Positions 8,220 through 15,792 of a stretch of 64,000 nucleotides of DNA are shown here, in pieces. The notes beneath the pieces were generated by a model. It was given only the letters and a program-made list of their open reading frames with translations, made no database searches and was not told the origin of the DNA. Source of the DNA: Lichenicoccus sp965276875 (GTDB taxonomy: Bacteria > Pseudomonadota > Alphaproteobacteria > Acetobacterales > Acetobacteraceae); NCBI RefSeq assembly GCF_965276875.1, contig NZ_OZ255701.1, positions 4,313,108 to 4,377,107 of the forward strand. The letters are read 5' to 3'. Within the stretch, counting starts at the first letter, position 1. Each line of letters opens with the position of its first letter. The position numbers and the translations under genes were made by a program.

Positions 8220-9053
8220 CAGGCGGCGGTGTGGCGATCGAGCCCGCCGGCCCGGCCGGTTCCCCAAGCGACGGCGCGCTGCTGTTGCTCGCCGAGGCCA
8301 TCGACGCCAAGCCGCATGACGTCGCCTTCCCGGATATAGGCCGGCGGCTTCATGTCCATGCCGACGCCAGCCGGGGTTCCGGAACAGATGACGTCGCCGG
8401 GCAGGAGCGTCATGAACTCGCTGAGGTAGCTGACGAGCTTGGCGACGCCGAAAATCATGCTGCCCGTGTTGCCGTCCTGGCGATGCTTGCCATTGACCGT
8501 CAGCCAGAGCCTTAGTTTCTGGGAGGTCGGGCACCTCGCCCTTGGTCCCCTGGCCGCCGCGCTCCATCTGATAGGCGCGCTCGGAAACGTCGTTGACGAC
8601 GGTGTAGCCGGCGACGTGATCGAGGGCGTTGGCTTCGCCGACATAGGAGGCGCGCTTCCCGATCACGACACCGAGTTCGACCTCCCAGTCGACCTTTTCC
8701 GCGCCGCGCGGGATCAGCACGTCGTCGTCGGGACCGCCGAGCGAACTCAAGGCTTTCATGAACACGATGGGCTCGGCGGGCACGGGTAACCCCGATTCGG
8801 CGGCATGGTCTCTGTAATTCAGGCCGATGCCCACGAGCTTGCCGATCCCCGCGACGGGCGGACCAAACCGGGGGCGCGGCGACACCAGCGCCAGGTCCTC
8901 CGGCGTCAGCCTCGCCAGTTCGCCGAGCCGCGTGTCGCTCAGCGTCGCGGGCGTGATGTCGTCGACCACGACGGACAGGTCGCGCACGTCGCCGTTGCCG
9001 TCGAGAAGCCCGGGCCGTTCTTCGCCCCCGACGCCGAATCTGACCAATTTCAT
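8219..9053 (-). pseudogene. Fumarylacetoacetate hydrolase family protein, frameshifted
   Basis: The N-terminal two thirds (MKLVRFGVGGEERPGLLDGNGDV..., GLNYRDHAAESGLPVPAEPIVFMKALSS, VDWEVELGVVIGK) match the FAH fold that cleaves or isomerises 2-oxo-acid ring-fission products, with metal ligands Glu in WEVELGVVIG and Asp in VVNDVSER. After GQGTKGEVPDL the frame changes and the rest (LWLTVNGKHRQDGNTGSMIFG...LLPGDVICSGTPAGVGMDMKPP) is in the other frame. About 15-17 residues normally found after GTKG are also missing. The gene thus carries an internal deletion plus an extra base near 8535-8550. ATG at 9053 follows a plausible RBS. Confidence 0.8.
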
Positions 9054-9141
9054 GTGCAATCCTCCCAATCGGAAATTTGATGGGTGACCGCAGGCCGCCA
9101 CCGGGATTGGTGGGGCGCCCGCCCCGAAGAGCTCGGCTCGT

Positions 9142-11316
9142 CTACATGGCGGCGGCGATGCGTTCGGGCGTCAACGGCAGTTCGCGCACCCGCACGCCCA
9201 GCGCATCGAACAGCGCGTTGCCGATCGCCGCGGCGGTGGGACCGGCGGCGCATTCGCCGACGCCGTTCGAGGGTCGATCAGCAGCGTCGAGCAGCACCAC
9301 CTCGATCGCGGGCACCTCGGAGAAGGACAGGATCGGATAGCTCTCCCAATCGCGAGTCAGGACCTGGTTCTCGTCCCACTTGACTTCCTCGATCAGCGTC
9401 CAGCTGACCGCCTGGACGATTCCGCCCTCGATCTGGTTCAGCAGGCCGTCGGGATTGACCACCAGCCCCGCATCGACGGCGGCCCAGACCCGCTCGACGT
9501 GCACGCGCTCGTCGACCCGGACCTCCGCCACCACTGCGCAATAGGCCGCGCTATTCTTGTAGCGGGAGAAGCCGAGGCCGCGTCCGCGCACCTCGCCGTC
9601 TTCGGGAGCCGTCGGCGCGGCGTTGGCAACCGCCGTCACCCGCTCCAGCGTCGCGCGCGCTCGCTCGTCTGTGAGGTGGCGCAGCCGAAATGCTAGTGGG
9701 TCGGCATCGGACGCCGCGGCGAGCTCGTCCATAAAGCACTCGATCGCGAACACGTTGCCGAACGCGCCGAGCGCGCGCAGCGCGGAGCTGCGCAGCGGCC
9801 CGCGCTGGATGAAATGGTGGATCACCGACTGGTTGGGGAAGAGATAGGGGGGCACCGCGTTCCGATCGCCGCCGCCGCCCAGCGCCAGCGACGGGTTCTC
9901 CACCGCCGGCCGCACAAACGGCTCGGCAAGATGCCACGCGGCCGATAAGCCGACACCTTCGCCCCAGCCCGGCCGCGAAAGATGCGGTGGGCTGTAAACT
10001 TGATATTTCCAGTCGACGATCGCGCCGTCGGCAGCGAGCTCTGCCGAGAGGTCCATCGTCATGGCGGGACCGAAGGGAGCGCTGACCAGCTCGTCCTCGC
10101 GCGACCAGACCACCCTGACCGGCCGGCCGAGCGCGCGTGACAATAAGGCGGCATCGAGCGCTACGTCGTCGGCGCCGTTGTGGCCATAGCAGCCGGCGCC
10201 GTCCTGATGAATGACGCGGACGATCTCCTCCGGCACCCCCAGAGCCATCGCCAGCTGCGACCGGAGCCCGTAATTTCCTTGCGTCTGCGACCAGACGGTT
10301 AGCCCCTGTACGATCCCGTCGGACTCTCGCCATTCCGCCACCGCGCAGGCCGGGCCGATCGACGCGTGGGCTAAATAAGGCTTGCTGTAGGTCGCATGGA
10401 ACGACTGTGTGTCGTTCGGCTTAGACGCGGATCGCTCGGCGAGCTCCGTCGAGTCGCGCACATGACTATGCAGCCAGTCGACCATGCCGGACGGGTCTGG
10501 CAGGTCGGCGGGCGTCGTCCAGCGGACCGCCGTTTGCGCGACCGCGATCGCGCGCAAGGCGTCCTCCTCGCGCGGTGCAACGACACCGACGAATCGCCCG
10601 TTGACGACGATCTGCACCGCCGGCACGCGCGACCGCAGCTTCTCCTCGTCGACGCCCGCCAATTGGGCATTGCTAGACGGCGGCCGTACGATGCGTCCGT
10701 GCCACATATCCGGCAGGTCGAGGTCATGGATATAGGCCGCGCCGCTTAGCTTGCGCGGCAGGTCGCGCCGCGGGACGCTTCGCCCAACCACGCGGTACGC
10801 CGCGGAAGGTTTGGGCGCGACATTCCCGGTGATCTCCTGATGTAGATCGACCTCCTCGAGAAGACGCCAATAGTCGATCGATCCGCCCGTAGCCGACACG
10901 AACGAGCCGTCGCGCACCGTCAGCGTGGCGGGATCAACTCCGAGGCGCCTAGCCGCCGCTGCAGCGAACGTCTCGCGCACCTCGGCGCAGGCGATGCGGA
11001 CCGCCAGGCCGCCGCGTTCGATCGAGATACTTGCCGACGTCCACCACTCGTTCGGGCATAATCCGGTGTCGCCCGACACAAGGTCGAGCACGTCGAGCAG
11101 CACCCCCAGTTCCTCGGCGGCGATCTGCGCAACCGCCGTGCCGATCCCCTGACCCAGTTCCACCTTGCCGTTACGGACCTGGACCCGGCCGCCGGGTTCG
11201 AACCGAACCCAGTCCGCCATCTTGCCATCGGGCTTGACGCCGACCCAGCTCGTCATCGTCCGATCGAGATCGGGTCGCGGCGCCAGCCCGGTCCGGCTTG
11301 TAACTCCTCCACTCAC
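9142..11316 (-). CDS. Molybdenum hydroxylase large subunit (aldehyde oxidase / isoquinoline 1-oxidoreductase beta type)
   Basis: 724 aa. It binds the molybdopterin cofactor and hydroxylates an aldehyde or N-heterocycle using water. Features in order: KVELGQGIGTAVAQIAAEELGV near residue 50, SQTQGNYGLRSQLAMALG near 350, the substrate/cofactor region RPVRVVWSREDE, and near the C-terminus VGECAAGPTAAAIGNALFDALG, whose Glu is the family's catalytic base. The partner is the 2Fe-2S subunit 1.5 kb upstream. The GTG start at 11316 has AAGGAGC upstream. The IS110 element lies between the two subunit genes, so expression from the old operon promoter is probably reduced. No signal peptide is visible. Confidence 0.88.
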   Translation of the reverse strand: MSGGVTSRTGLAPRPDLDRTMTSWVGVKPDGKMADWVRFEPGGRVQVRNGKVELGQGIGTAVAQIAAEELGVLLDVLDLVSGDTGLCPNEWWTSASISIERGGLAVRIACAEVRETFAAAAARRLGVDPATLTVRDGSFVSATGGSIDYWRLLEEVDLHQEITGNVAPKPSAAYRVVGRSVPRRDLPRKLSGAAYIHDLDLPDMWHGRIVRPPSSNAQLAGVDEEKLRSRVPAVQIVVNGRFVGVVAPREEDALRAIAVAQTAVRWTTPADLPDPSGMVDWLHSHVRDSTELAERSASKPNDTQSFHATYSKPYLAHASIGPACAVAEWRESDGIVQGLTVWSQTQGNYGLRSQLAMALGVPEEIVRVIHQDGAGCYGHNGADDVALDAALLSRALGRPVRVVWSREDELVSAPFGPAMTMDLSAELAADGAIVDWKYQVYSPPHLSRPGWGEGVGLSAAWHLAEPFVRPAVENPSLALGGGGDRNAVPPYLFPNQSVIHHFIQRGPLRSSALRALGAFGNVFAIECFMDELAAASDADPLAFRLRHLTDERARATLERVTAVANAAPTAPEDGEVRGRGLGFSRYKNSAAYCAVVAEVRVDERVHVERVWAAVDAGLVVNPDGLLNQIEGGIVQAVSWTLIEEVKWDENQVLTRDWESYPILSFSEVPAIEVVLLDAADRPSNGVGECAAGPTAAAIGNALFDALGVRVRELPLTPERIAAAM

Positions 11317-11334
11317 CGCTGTGCTCCTTGGCTA

Positions 11335-11545
11335 AGGTTGCACATTGGTTGCTGGGAGAGGGTCGCCGTGGTGTGTTTGAGGGTTCGTCCTCGGGCATGA
11401 GATTGGCGCCCTCGACCGGTGCTTAGGGCTCGAACGGTATCCTGAGGCCAAGCCTTGCCCGCTTGCGTCCTCGGTTGGACAAGCGTGAGCATGGGTGCCG
11501 GCTCCGGTTCAACGCATGCGTTAAACCCCTGCCGCTGACCAACAA
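11335..11545 (+). ncRNA. Candidate IS110 bridge-RNA region
   Basis: Noncoding stretch upstream of the transposase. It contains a strong hairpin (CGCTTGCGTCC loop TCGGTT GGACAAGCG, 11460-11485) and the perfect palindrome AACGCATGCGTT (11511-11522). IS110-group elements such as IS621 express a structured bridge RNA from exactly this position. Placement and structure are suggestive; the two guide loops were not identified. Confidence 0.35.
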
Positions 11546-11555
11546 CGGAGGGATC

Positions 11556-12734
11556 ATGTTCGCAGGCATCGATATTGCGTCCGAGCGCCACATGCTCGCA
11601 CGCCTGGACGACCAGGGCGCGCCGATCGGCAAGCCCATGCCAATCACCGAGGACCGCGCCGGCTACGACGCGCTGCTCAAGGCATTGGGCGAGCCGCCAG
11701 TGCTCGTCGTTATGGAGGCGACCGGGCACTACTGGAAGAACCTGTTCGCCGTGCTCGCTGCCGCCGGGCACGAGGTGGCGCTGCTCAATCCGTTTGTCGC
11801 CCGGCGTTTCCAAGACAGCCGCCTCGAACGAACCAAGACCGATGCCATCGACGCGCAAGGCCTCGCCCGCCTCGCCTTCGAGAAGCGCCCTGAACCCAGC
11901 CATCTGCACGACGAGGTCGCCGAGGCGCTGCGCGAGCTGGTTCGTCATCGCGACCGGCTGCGGCAGGGTTTTGACGATCGTGTCCGCCAGCTGCACAGAC
12001 TGGTTGACCTCGGCTTCCCCGAGTTCACCCGCTACGTCCGCAGCCTCGACAGCATGCTCGCTACCTGCCTGCTCGCCGCATATCCGACCGCTCACGCCTT
12101 TGCCCGCGCCACCCCACGCCGCTTGGCCAAGCTGCGCTACGACGGGCGCCATTTCGTCGGCGCCGAACTGGCCGAGCAGCTCGTCGAGGCCGCGAAGACC
12201 TCGATCGGCCAGCACCACGGACCCGCCTACAAGCTGCAGGCCGTGCACATCTGCCAAGACCTCGACCTGTGGCGTAAACGTCTGGCCGATATCGAGCGCG
12301 ACATCGAGGACCTGCTCGACACCCACCAGATCGGCAAGCTGCTGACCACCATCGAAGGTATCGGGCCACAATCCGCAGCCCGCATCATCGCCGCTGTCGG
12401 CGACCCAGCCCATTTCAAGAGCGCCAACGCCTTTGCGGCCTACGTCGGCGTCGTGCCGGGTCTGAGGCAGTCCGGCAAGCAATCCGACCGTATTCGAGCG
12501 CCCCTCGCACCCATGGGCCATGCCCGGCTGCGTAAGGCACTCTGGATGCCGGTGCTCGGCGCCGTGCGACGCAATGCCTGGTTGCGCGCCTTCTACGAGC
12601 GCCTCAGAGCCGCCGGAAAACCCGCAAAACTCGCCCTCATCGCCGCCATGCGAAAGCTGCTGCACGCCGTCTACAGCGTCGCCAAGCATCGCAAGCCGTT
12701 CGAGATCAGAACGGAGCAGGCGCGGGCGGCGTAG
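11556..12734 (+). CDS. IS110-family transposase (recombinase)
   Basis: 392 aa with the two-part IS110 architecture. The N-terminal RuvC-like DEDD domain has Asp in MFAGIDIASERHM, Glu in VVMEATGHYW and the DxxD in RTKTDAIDAQGLARLA. A coiled-coil linker (DLWRKRLADIERDIEDLLD) leads to the C-terminal Transposase_20 domain with TIEGIGPQSAARIIAAVGD and RQSGKQSDRIRAPLAPMGHARLRKALW, which includes the nucleophilic Ser region. ATG at 11556 is chosen over the upstream in-frame ATG near 11463 because CGGAGGG precedes it and the family starts at MFAGID. The frame is intact, so the element may be active. Confidence 0.92.
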   Translation: MFAGIDIASERHMLARLDDQGAPIGKPMPITEDRAGYDALLKALGEPPVLVVMEATGHYWKNLFAVLAAAGHEVALLNPFVARRFQDSRLERTKTDAIDAQGLARLAFEKRPEPSHLHDEVAEALRELVRHRDRLRQGFDDRVRQLHRLVDLGFPEFTRYVRSLDSMLATCLLAAYPTAHAFARATPRRLAKLRYDGRHFVGAELAEQLVEAAKTSIGQHHGPAYKLQAVHICQDLDLWRKRLADIERDIEDLLDTHQIGKLLTTIEGIGPQSAARIIAAVGDPAHFKSANAFAAYVGVVPGLRQSGKQSDRIRAPLAPMGHARLRKALWMPVLGAVRRNAWLRAFYERLRAAGKPAKLALIAAMRKLLHAVYSVAKHRKPFEIRTEQARAA

Positions 12735-12802
12735 TCCCAACATAACGCAGCCGACCGCGCCTGCGGCCCGCACAAAAACCGCTTGCTCAACGTGACGGTA
12801 TC

Positions 12803-13279
12803 TCATGTGTGGCCCGCCGCTTGCCGCACCGCGCGTAGGATGCGGACATGAGTTCCGCATCGGCAAAGGTGCTTGTCGAGCGCCTCCAGCATCCGCCCTT
12901 CGTCGGGCGCTCCGTCCTCTTCTAACAGCGCCTTGCAGCGCATGATGATGCCGTTGATGCAATAGCCGCATTGCGCCGCCTGCGTGTCGAGGAAGGCGCG
13001 CTGCAGGGGATGCGGCTGCTCGACGCTGCCGATTCCCTCGATCGTCAGGACATCGTGATCGAGCGCCGCCCACAGCGGCGTGTCGCACGACGCGACAGCA
13101 CGGCCGTCGATCTGCACCGTGCAGGCGCCGCACGTGCCGACCCCACAGCCGAAGCGAGTACCTTTCAGCCCCAGATCGTTGCGGAGGACGTAAAGGAGGG
13201 GAGTGTCAGGTTCCGCAGCGACCCGACGCGTTTCGCCGTTGACCCGCAGTTCCCTGACGGTGTCAGAAGCCGACGTCAT
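12803..13279 (-). CDS. 2Fe-2S subunit of molybdenum hydroxylase
   Basis: 158-aa small electron-transfer subunit with two iron-sulfur clusters. The plant-ferredoxin-like site is CGVGTCGACTVQIDG...SC (residues about 45-65). The second domain has CGYCINGIIM and CRCGTH, the four-cysteine helical cluster. Length is normal for the family, so the stop next to the IS110 element has cost few or no residues. The start overlaps the 3' end of the class II aldolase gene by 17 bases, indicating coupled translation. Electrons pass from the molybdenum site of the large subunit through these clusters to an unknown acceptor; no FAD subunit is present nearby. Confidence 0.9.
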   Translation of the reverse strand: MTSASDTVRELRVNGETRRVAAEPDTPLLYVLRNDLGLKGTRFGCGVGTCGACTVQIDGRAVASCDTPLWAALDHDVLTIEGIGSVEQPHPLQRAFLDTQAAQCGYCINGIIMRCKALLEEDGAPDEGRMLEALDKHLCRCGTHVRILRAVRQAAGHT

Positions 13280-13985
13280 CGGCCCAACCCTCGCGCTTCG
13301 CGCGTCGAACCAGATACGCCCACATGTTGTCGAAGTAGAAGTCGGAATTGAGGAACTTCTTGGCTTCCTCGATCGCCGAGTCGGGCATCAGATGGAGTTC
13401 GCCGGCGGACATCGCCTTAAGTTGTACCCCGAGCGAGGCTTCGAGCTCGATCACCCGCAGCACGGTCTGCGCGATGGAGACATGCGCTACCATGAGGCCG
13501 TGGTGCTTCAGAATCAGGCCGCTCGTGCTCGCAAACTCGCGCGCCATGATCTTGCCCTGTTCAGCGATGCTGAACGTGTCTTCGTAATCCTCGACCAGTC
13601 GCACGTCGCCGTGCCAGCGCGCCGCATTGTTGTCGATCGGAAGCAGCGAGGTGGCGATGGCGCCGGCCGCGACGCCGTTGTCGCCGTGATGATGCCCGAT
13701 GCACATCACTTTGGGGTTCTCGCGGTAGACCGGGCCGTGCACAGCCATGGAAGGATTGATGCGGGCGTCGGGATCCTTCGGTTTGCCGTCGAAATCGACC
13801 TCGCAAATGGTCGCCAAGCTGACTTCCTCGACGCTTTGGCCAAAGGTGTATACCCAGAACGTGTCCGCGTCGGGGGACCGGGCGGTGAGATGCGCGAGCA
13901 GTCCCCTGCCCAGCCCCAGCATGCCCATGATCCGGTATCCCAGGACGAGGTTCTGTTTCAGATTGTTTGTCACGGCTGTAGCCAT
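13263..13985 (-). CDS. Class II aldolase/adducin family protein
   Basis: 240 aa, zinc-dependent aldolase fold (fuculose-1-phosphate aldolase/adducin). Metal ligands are visible in VMCIGHHHGDNGV (residues about 94-106) and in LILKHHGLMVAH (about 158-169). PVYRENPKV and GQSVEEVSLATICEVDFDGKP are family blocks. Such proteins next to molybdenum hydroxylases are usually decarboxylases or aldolases of aromatic or hydroxy-acid breakdown. First gene of the leftward island; GGGAGAAG precedes its ATG. A LysR gene diverges 144 bases away and probably controls it. Confidence 0.85.
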   Translation of the reverse strand: MATAVTNNLKQNLVLGYRIMGMLGLGRGLLAHLTARSPDADTFWVYTFGQSVEEVSLATICEVDFDGKPKDPDARINPSMAVHGPVYRENPKVMCIGHHHGDNGVAAGAIATSLLPIDNNAARWHGDVRLVEDYEDTFSIAEQGKIMAREFASTSGLILKHHGLMVAHVSIAQTVLRVIELEASLGVQLKAMSAGELHLMPDSAIEEAKKFLNSDFYFDNMWAYLVRRAKREGWADDVGF

Positions 13986-14129
13986 GAGCTTCTCCCATCC
14001 CGAGTGATGCAGCCTGCGCGGCAGGTCGACAACGATTGGAGTGTCACGGGCTCCAACCCGCTCCTAAAGCATATGACCCAGCCGCCTTGGGCATTGAAAT
14101 CGAACCTTTTGCATGCCGTTATCGACACA

Positions 14130-15023
14130 ATGGATACCAGAAACCTCGATCTCGGATTGCTCGTGACGCTCGAAGCCTTGCTTGCGGAACGCAACGTCAC
14201 ACGCGCCGCGCGCCGGCTGAACCTCAGTCAGCCGGCCTTGTCGGCACGGCTGGCAAGACTTCGCGATGCACTCGGCGATCCGCTCCTGATCCCGGCCCAG
14301 CGCGGGATGGTGCTGACCCAGCGGGCACTCGAGCTGATGCAGCCACTGCACGAGGCGCTGGAGAGTGTCCGCCGCGTTATTGAGCAAGGAGCGCCGATCG
14401 ATCCGGCGACCATGCAGGCAACCCTGGTGATCGCGGCGAGCGACTACGTCCAGTATGCGCTGCTGGCGCGTTTCTTGGTCGCGTTGCGGGTCGAGGCGCC
14501 GATGATCCGCATAGCGTGGCGGGCGCTCGACGTGATGGCACTCTCCACGCAATTGGAGCGTGGTGAGGTGGACCTGGCCTTGGCCGCGCCTGAACACGCG
14601 CCGGCGGCGATGCGCCAGCGCCGACTCTACGAGGAGGGTTACGCGGTCATCGCACGACAGGGGCATCCAAGCGTGCAGGGCGATCTGGGGCTGGACGTGT
14701 TCTGCGCGCTGGACCACGTCGTCGTATCGCCTCAGGGTGGCGGCTTTACCGGGCCTACCGACGCAGCGCTTGAGGCGATCGGCCGTCGTCGCACCGTCGC
14801 CTTGTCCACATCGGGCTTCCTGATCGTGCCGGAGATCGTGTCACGATCCGACATGATCGCACTGATCCCGCGCCGGATCGCAGAAGGCTGGTCGGAACGG
14901 ATGCAGGTGCTGGAACCGCCGCTCACCATACCTGGATTCGTCATCGCCAGTATCTGGCACGAACGGACGACTACCCACCCGGCACAGAGCTGGCTACGTG
15001 ACCGACTTGCCGCATTGGCATGA
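14130..15023 (+). CDS. LysR-family transcriptional regulator of the catabolic island
   Basis: 297 aa. The N-terminal winged helix (LGLLVTLEALLAERNVTRAARRLNLSQPALSARLARLRDALGDPLL) is followed by the two-lobed periplasmic-binding-like effector domain. The long open frame begins far upstream at 13203, but ATG 14130 (MDTRNLDLGLL) is where LysR similarity starts and the upstream codons are antisense to the aldolase gene. Divergent arrangement with the aldolase operon is typical of LysR activators that sense a pathway intermediate. Effector unknown. Confidence 0.88.
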   Translation: MDTRNLDLGLLVTLEALLAERNVTRAARRLNLSQPALSARLARLRDALGDPLLIPAQRGMVLTQRALELMQPLHEALESVRRVIEQGAPIDPATMQATLVIAASDYVQYALLARFLVALRVEAPMIRIAWRALDVMALSTQLERGEVDLALAAPEHAPAAMRQRRLYEEGYAVIARQGHPSVQGDLGLDVFCALDHVVVSPQGGGFTGPTDAALEAIGRRRTVALSTSGFLIVPEIVSRSDMIALIPRRIAEGWSERMQVLEPPLTIPGFVIASIWHERTTTHPAQSWLRDRLAALA

Positions 15024-15252
15024 TGCTGTATCCCGATGTACCGCAGGTCCAAGCTCACTTTCCCAAAACACCATCCCAATCGAGAAAGCTGGGGTGCTGG
15101 TGGGAAGACGACGCGAGGCGGCTAAGGGGCGGGAGCTCGTACAACTTCTCATCCCTCTTGCCCTTCAACACGGTATCTTCGGGTGACGATCCCTGACGCA
15201 AGAGGATGACGCCTGCGGCGATAAGGGTTGAACGCCAAAAAAGAGGAGGGGG

Positions 15253-15534
15253 TTAGGCCGCCTCCCCGATCTTGAACTCTAGGGTAAGCCCTGCCGCCGC
15301 CGCCAGGTTCACCAGGGCATCAAGCGAAAACTTGCCGAGCTTCCCCCGCAACAGGTCATTCAGCCGGGGTCGGGTGATCGCCAGCCGTTCCGCCGCAACC
15401 TCTTGCGGCAGGTTCCAGGACTTGACCCGATCGACCAGAGCCGCGAGCAGATCGGCGCGCGCCTTCATGTTCGCGGCCTCCATCGGAGTGTCGGCCAAGG
15501 CGTCAAACACCTCCGCAAAAACCTCGGTTTCCAT
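15253..15534 (-). CDS. HigA/XRE-type antitoxin
   Basis: 93-aa DNA-binding antitoxin. A helix-turn-helix (NLPQEVAAERLAITRPRLNDLLRGKLGKFSLDALVNLAAAAG) fills the C-terminal half, the pattern of antitoxins paired with Gp49-like HigB toxins. The ATG at 15534 is preferred over 15549 because GGAAGGG sits 6-7 bases upstream. It begins two bases after the toxin remnant's stop, which is the usual toxin-first HigBA order. Its toxin is truncated, so it is probably an orphan repressor. Confidence 0.82.
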   Translation of the reverse strand: METEVFAEVFDALADTPMEAANMKARADLLAALVDRVKSWNLPQEVAAERLAITRPRLNDLLRGKLGKFSLDALVNLAAAAGLTLEFKIGEAA

Positions 15535-15536
15535 TG

Positions 15537-15695
15537 CTAACCCTTCCATGATTTCAAGCGGCTCGCCGCTAACTCAATATCCCGTTGTGCCGTCTGCTGC
15601 GTTTTCTTCTGGAAGGCGTGGAGCACGACGACAGTATCCCCGAGCGTAGCCAGGTAGATTGCTCTGAACGCTCCGGCTTCCTCGCGTATCGTAGC
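15537..15695 (-). pseudogene. HigB/RelE-like (Gp49) toxin, 5' part lost
   Basis: The last 52 codons encode IREEAGAFRAIYLATLGDTVVVLHAFQKKTQQTAQRDIELA, the C-terminal half of a Gp49-type ribosome-dependent mRNA interferase. The expected first ~50 residues are absent: at about 15693 the sequence switches to the dispersed hairpin repeat and then to the chemoreceptor's 3' end. An open frame runs back to 15851 only by reading through the repeat in a frame unrelated to the family, so I treat the gene as broken. Confidence 0.75.
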
Positions 15696-15792
15696 CTTTG
15701 GGATCCTTTGCTTATCTGAATGTGGGTCTGGGGCCCCAGCGGGGTCCAGGGGCGTCTTGCGCAGCACGCCTTCGCGTGACGCCCCTGGCCTT
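15693..15792. repeat. Dispersed multi-hairpin intergenic repeat, copy 2
   Basis: Contains the palindrome CTGGGGCCCCAG (15728-15739) and a long hairpin with arms CCAGGGGCGTC (15746-15756) and GACGCCCCTGG (15778-15788). It shares GGGATCCTTT, GGGTCTGGGGCC, CCCCAGCGGG and GTCCAGGG with the copy at 33338-33447. It sits at the breakpoint of the truncated toxin and just after the chemoreceptor stop, so it may also end that transcript. Confidence 0.7.

Larger units (their letters stand above)
11330..12800 (+). mobile_element. IS110-family insertion sequence (ends approximate)
   Basis: Lies between two co-oriented subunit genes and in the opposite direction to them. About 225 bases of noncoding sequence precede the transposase and about 66 follow it, the layout of the IS110 group, whose long left end is known to encode a bridge RNA. 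No terminal inverted repeat or target duplication is visible, as is usual for the family, so the ends are set only by the neighbouring gene boundaries. Confidence 0.65.

Noticed and set aside
11313..13133. 606-codon minus-strand frame through the IS110 element
   Set aside because: Antisense to the IS110 transposase and joined to an off-frame of the 2Fe-2S gene; it is not a fusion gene.
15200..15252. Terminator after the antitoxin gene (TTTTTT on the minus strand)
   Set aside because: The flanking GGGG/CCCC arms pair poorly; no convincing stem was found.
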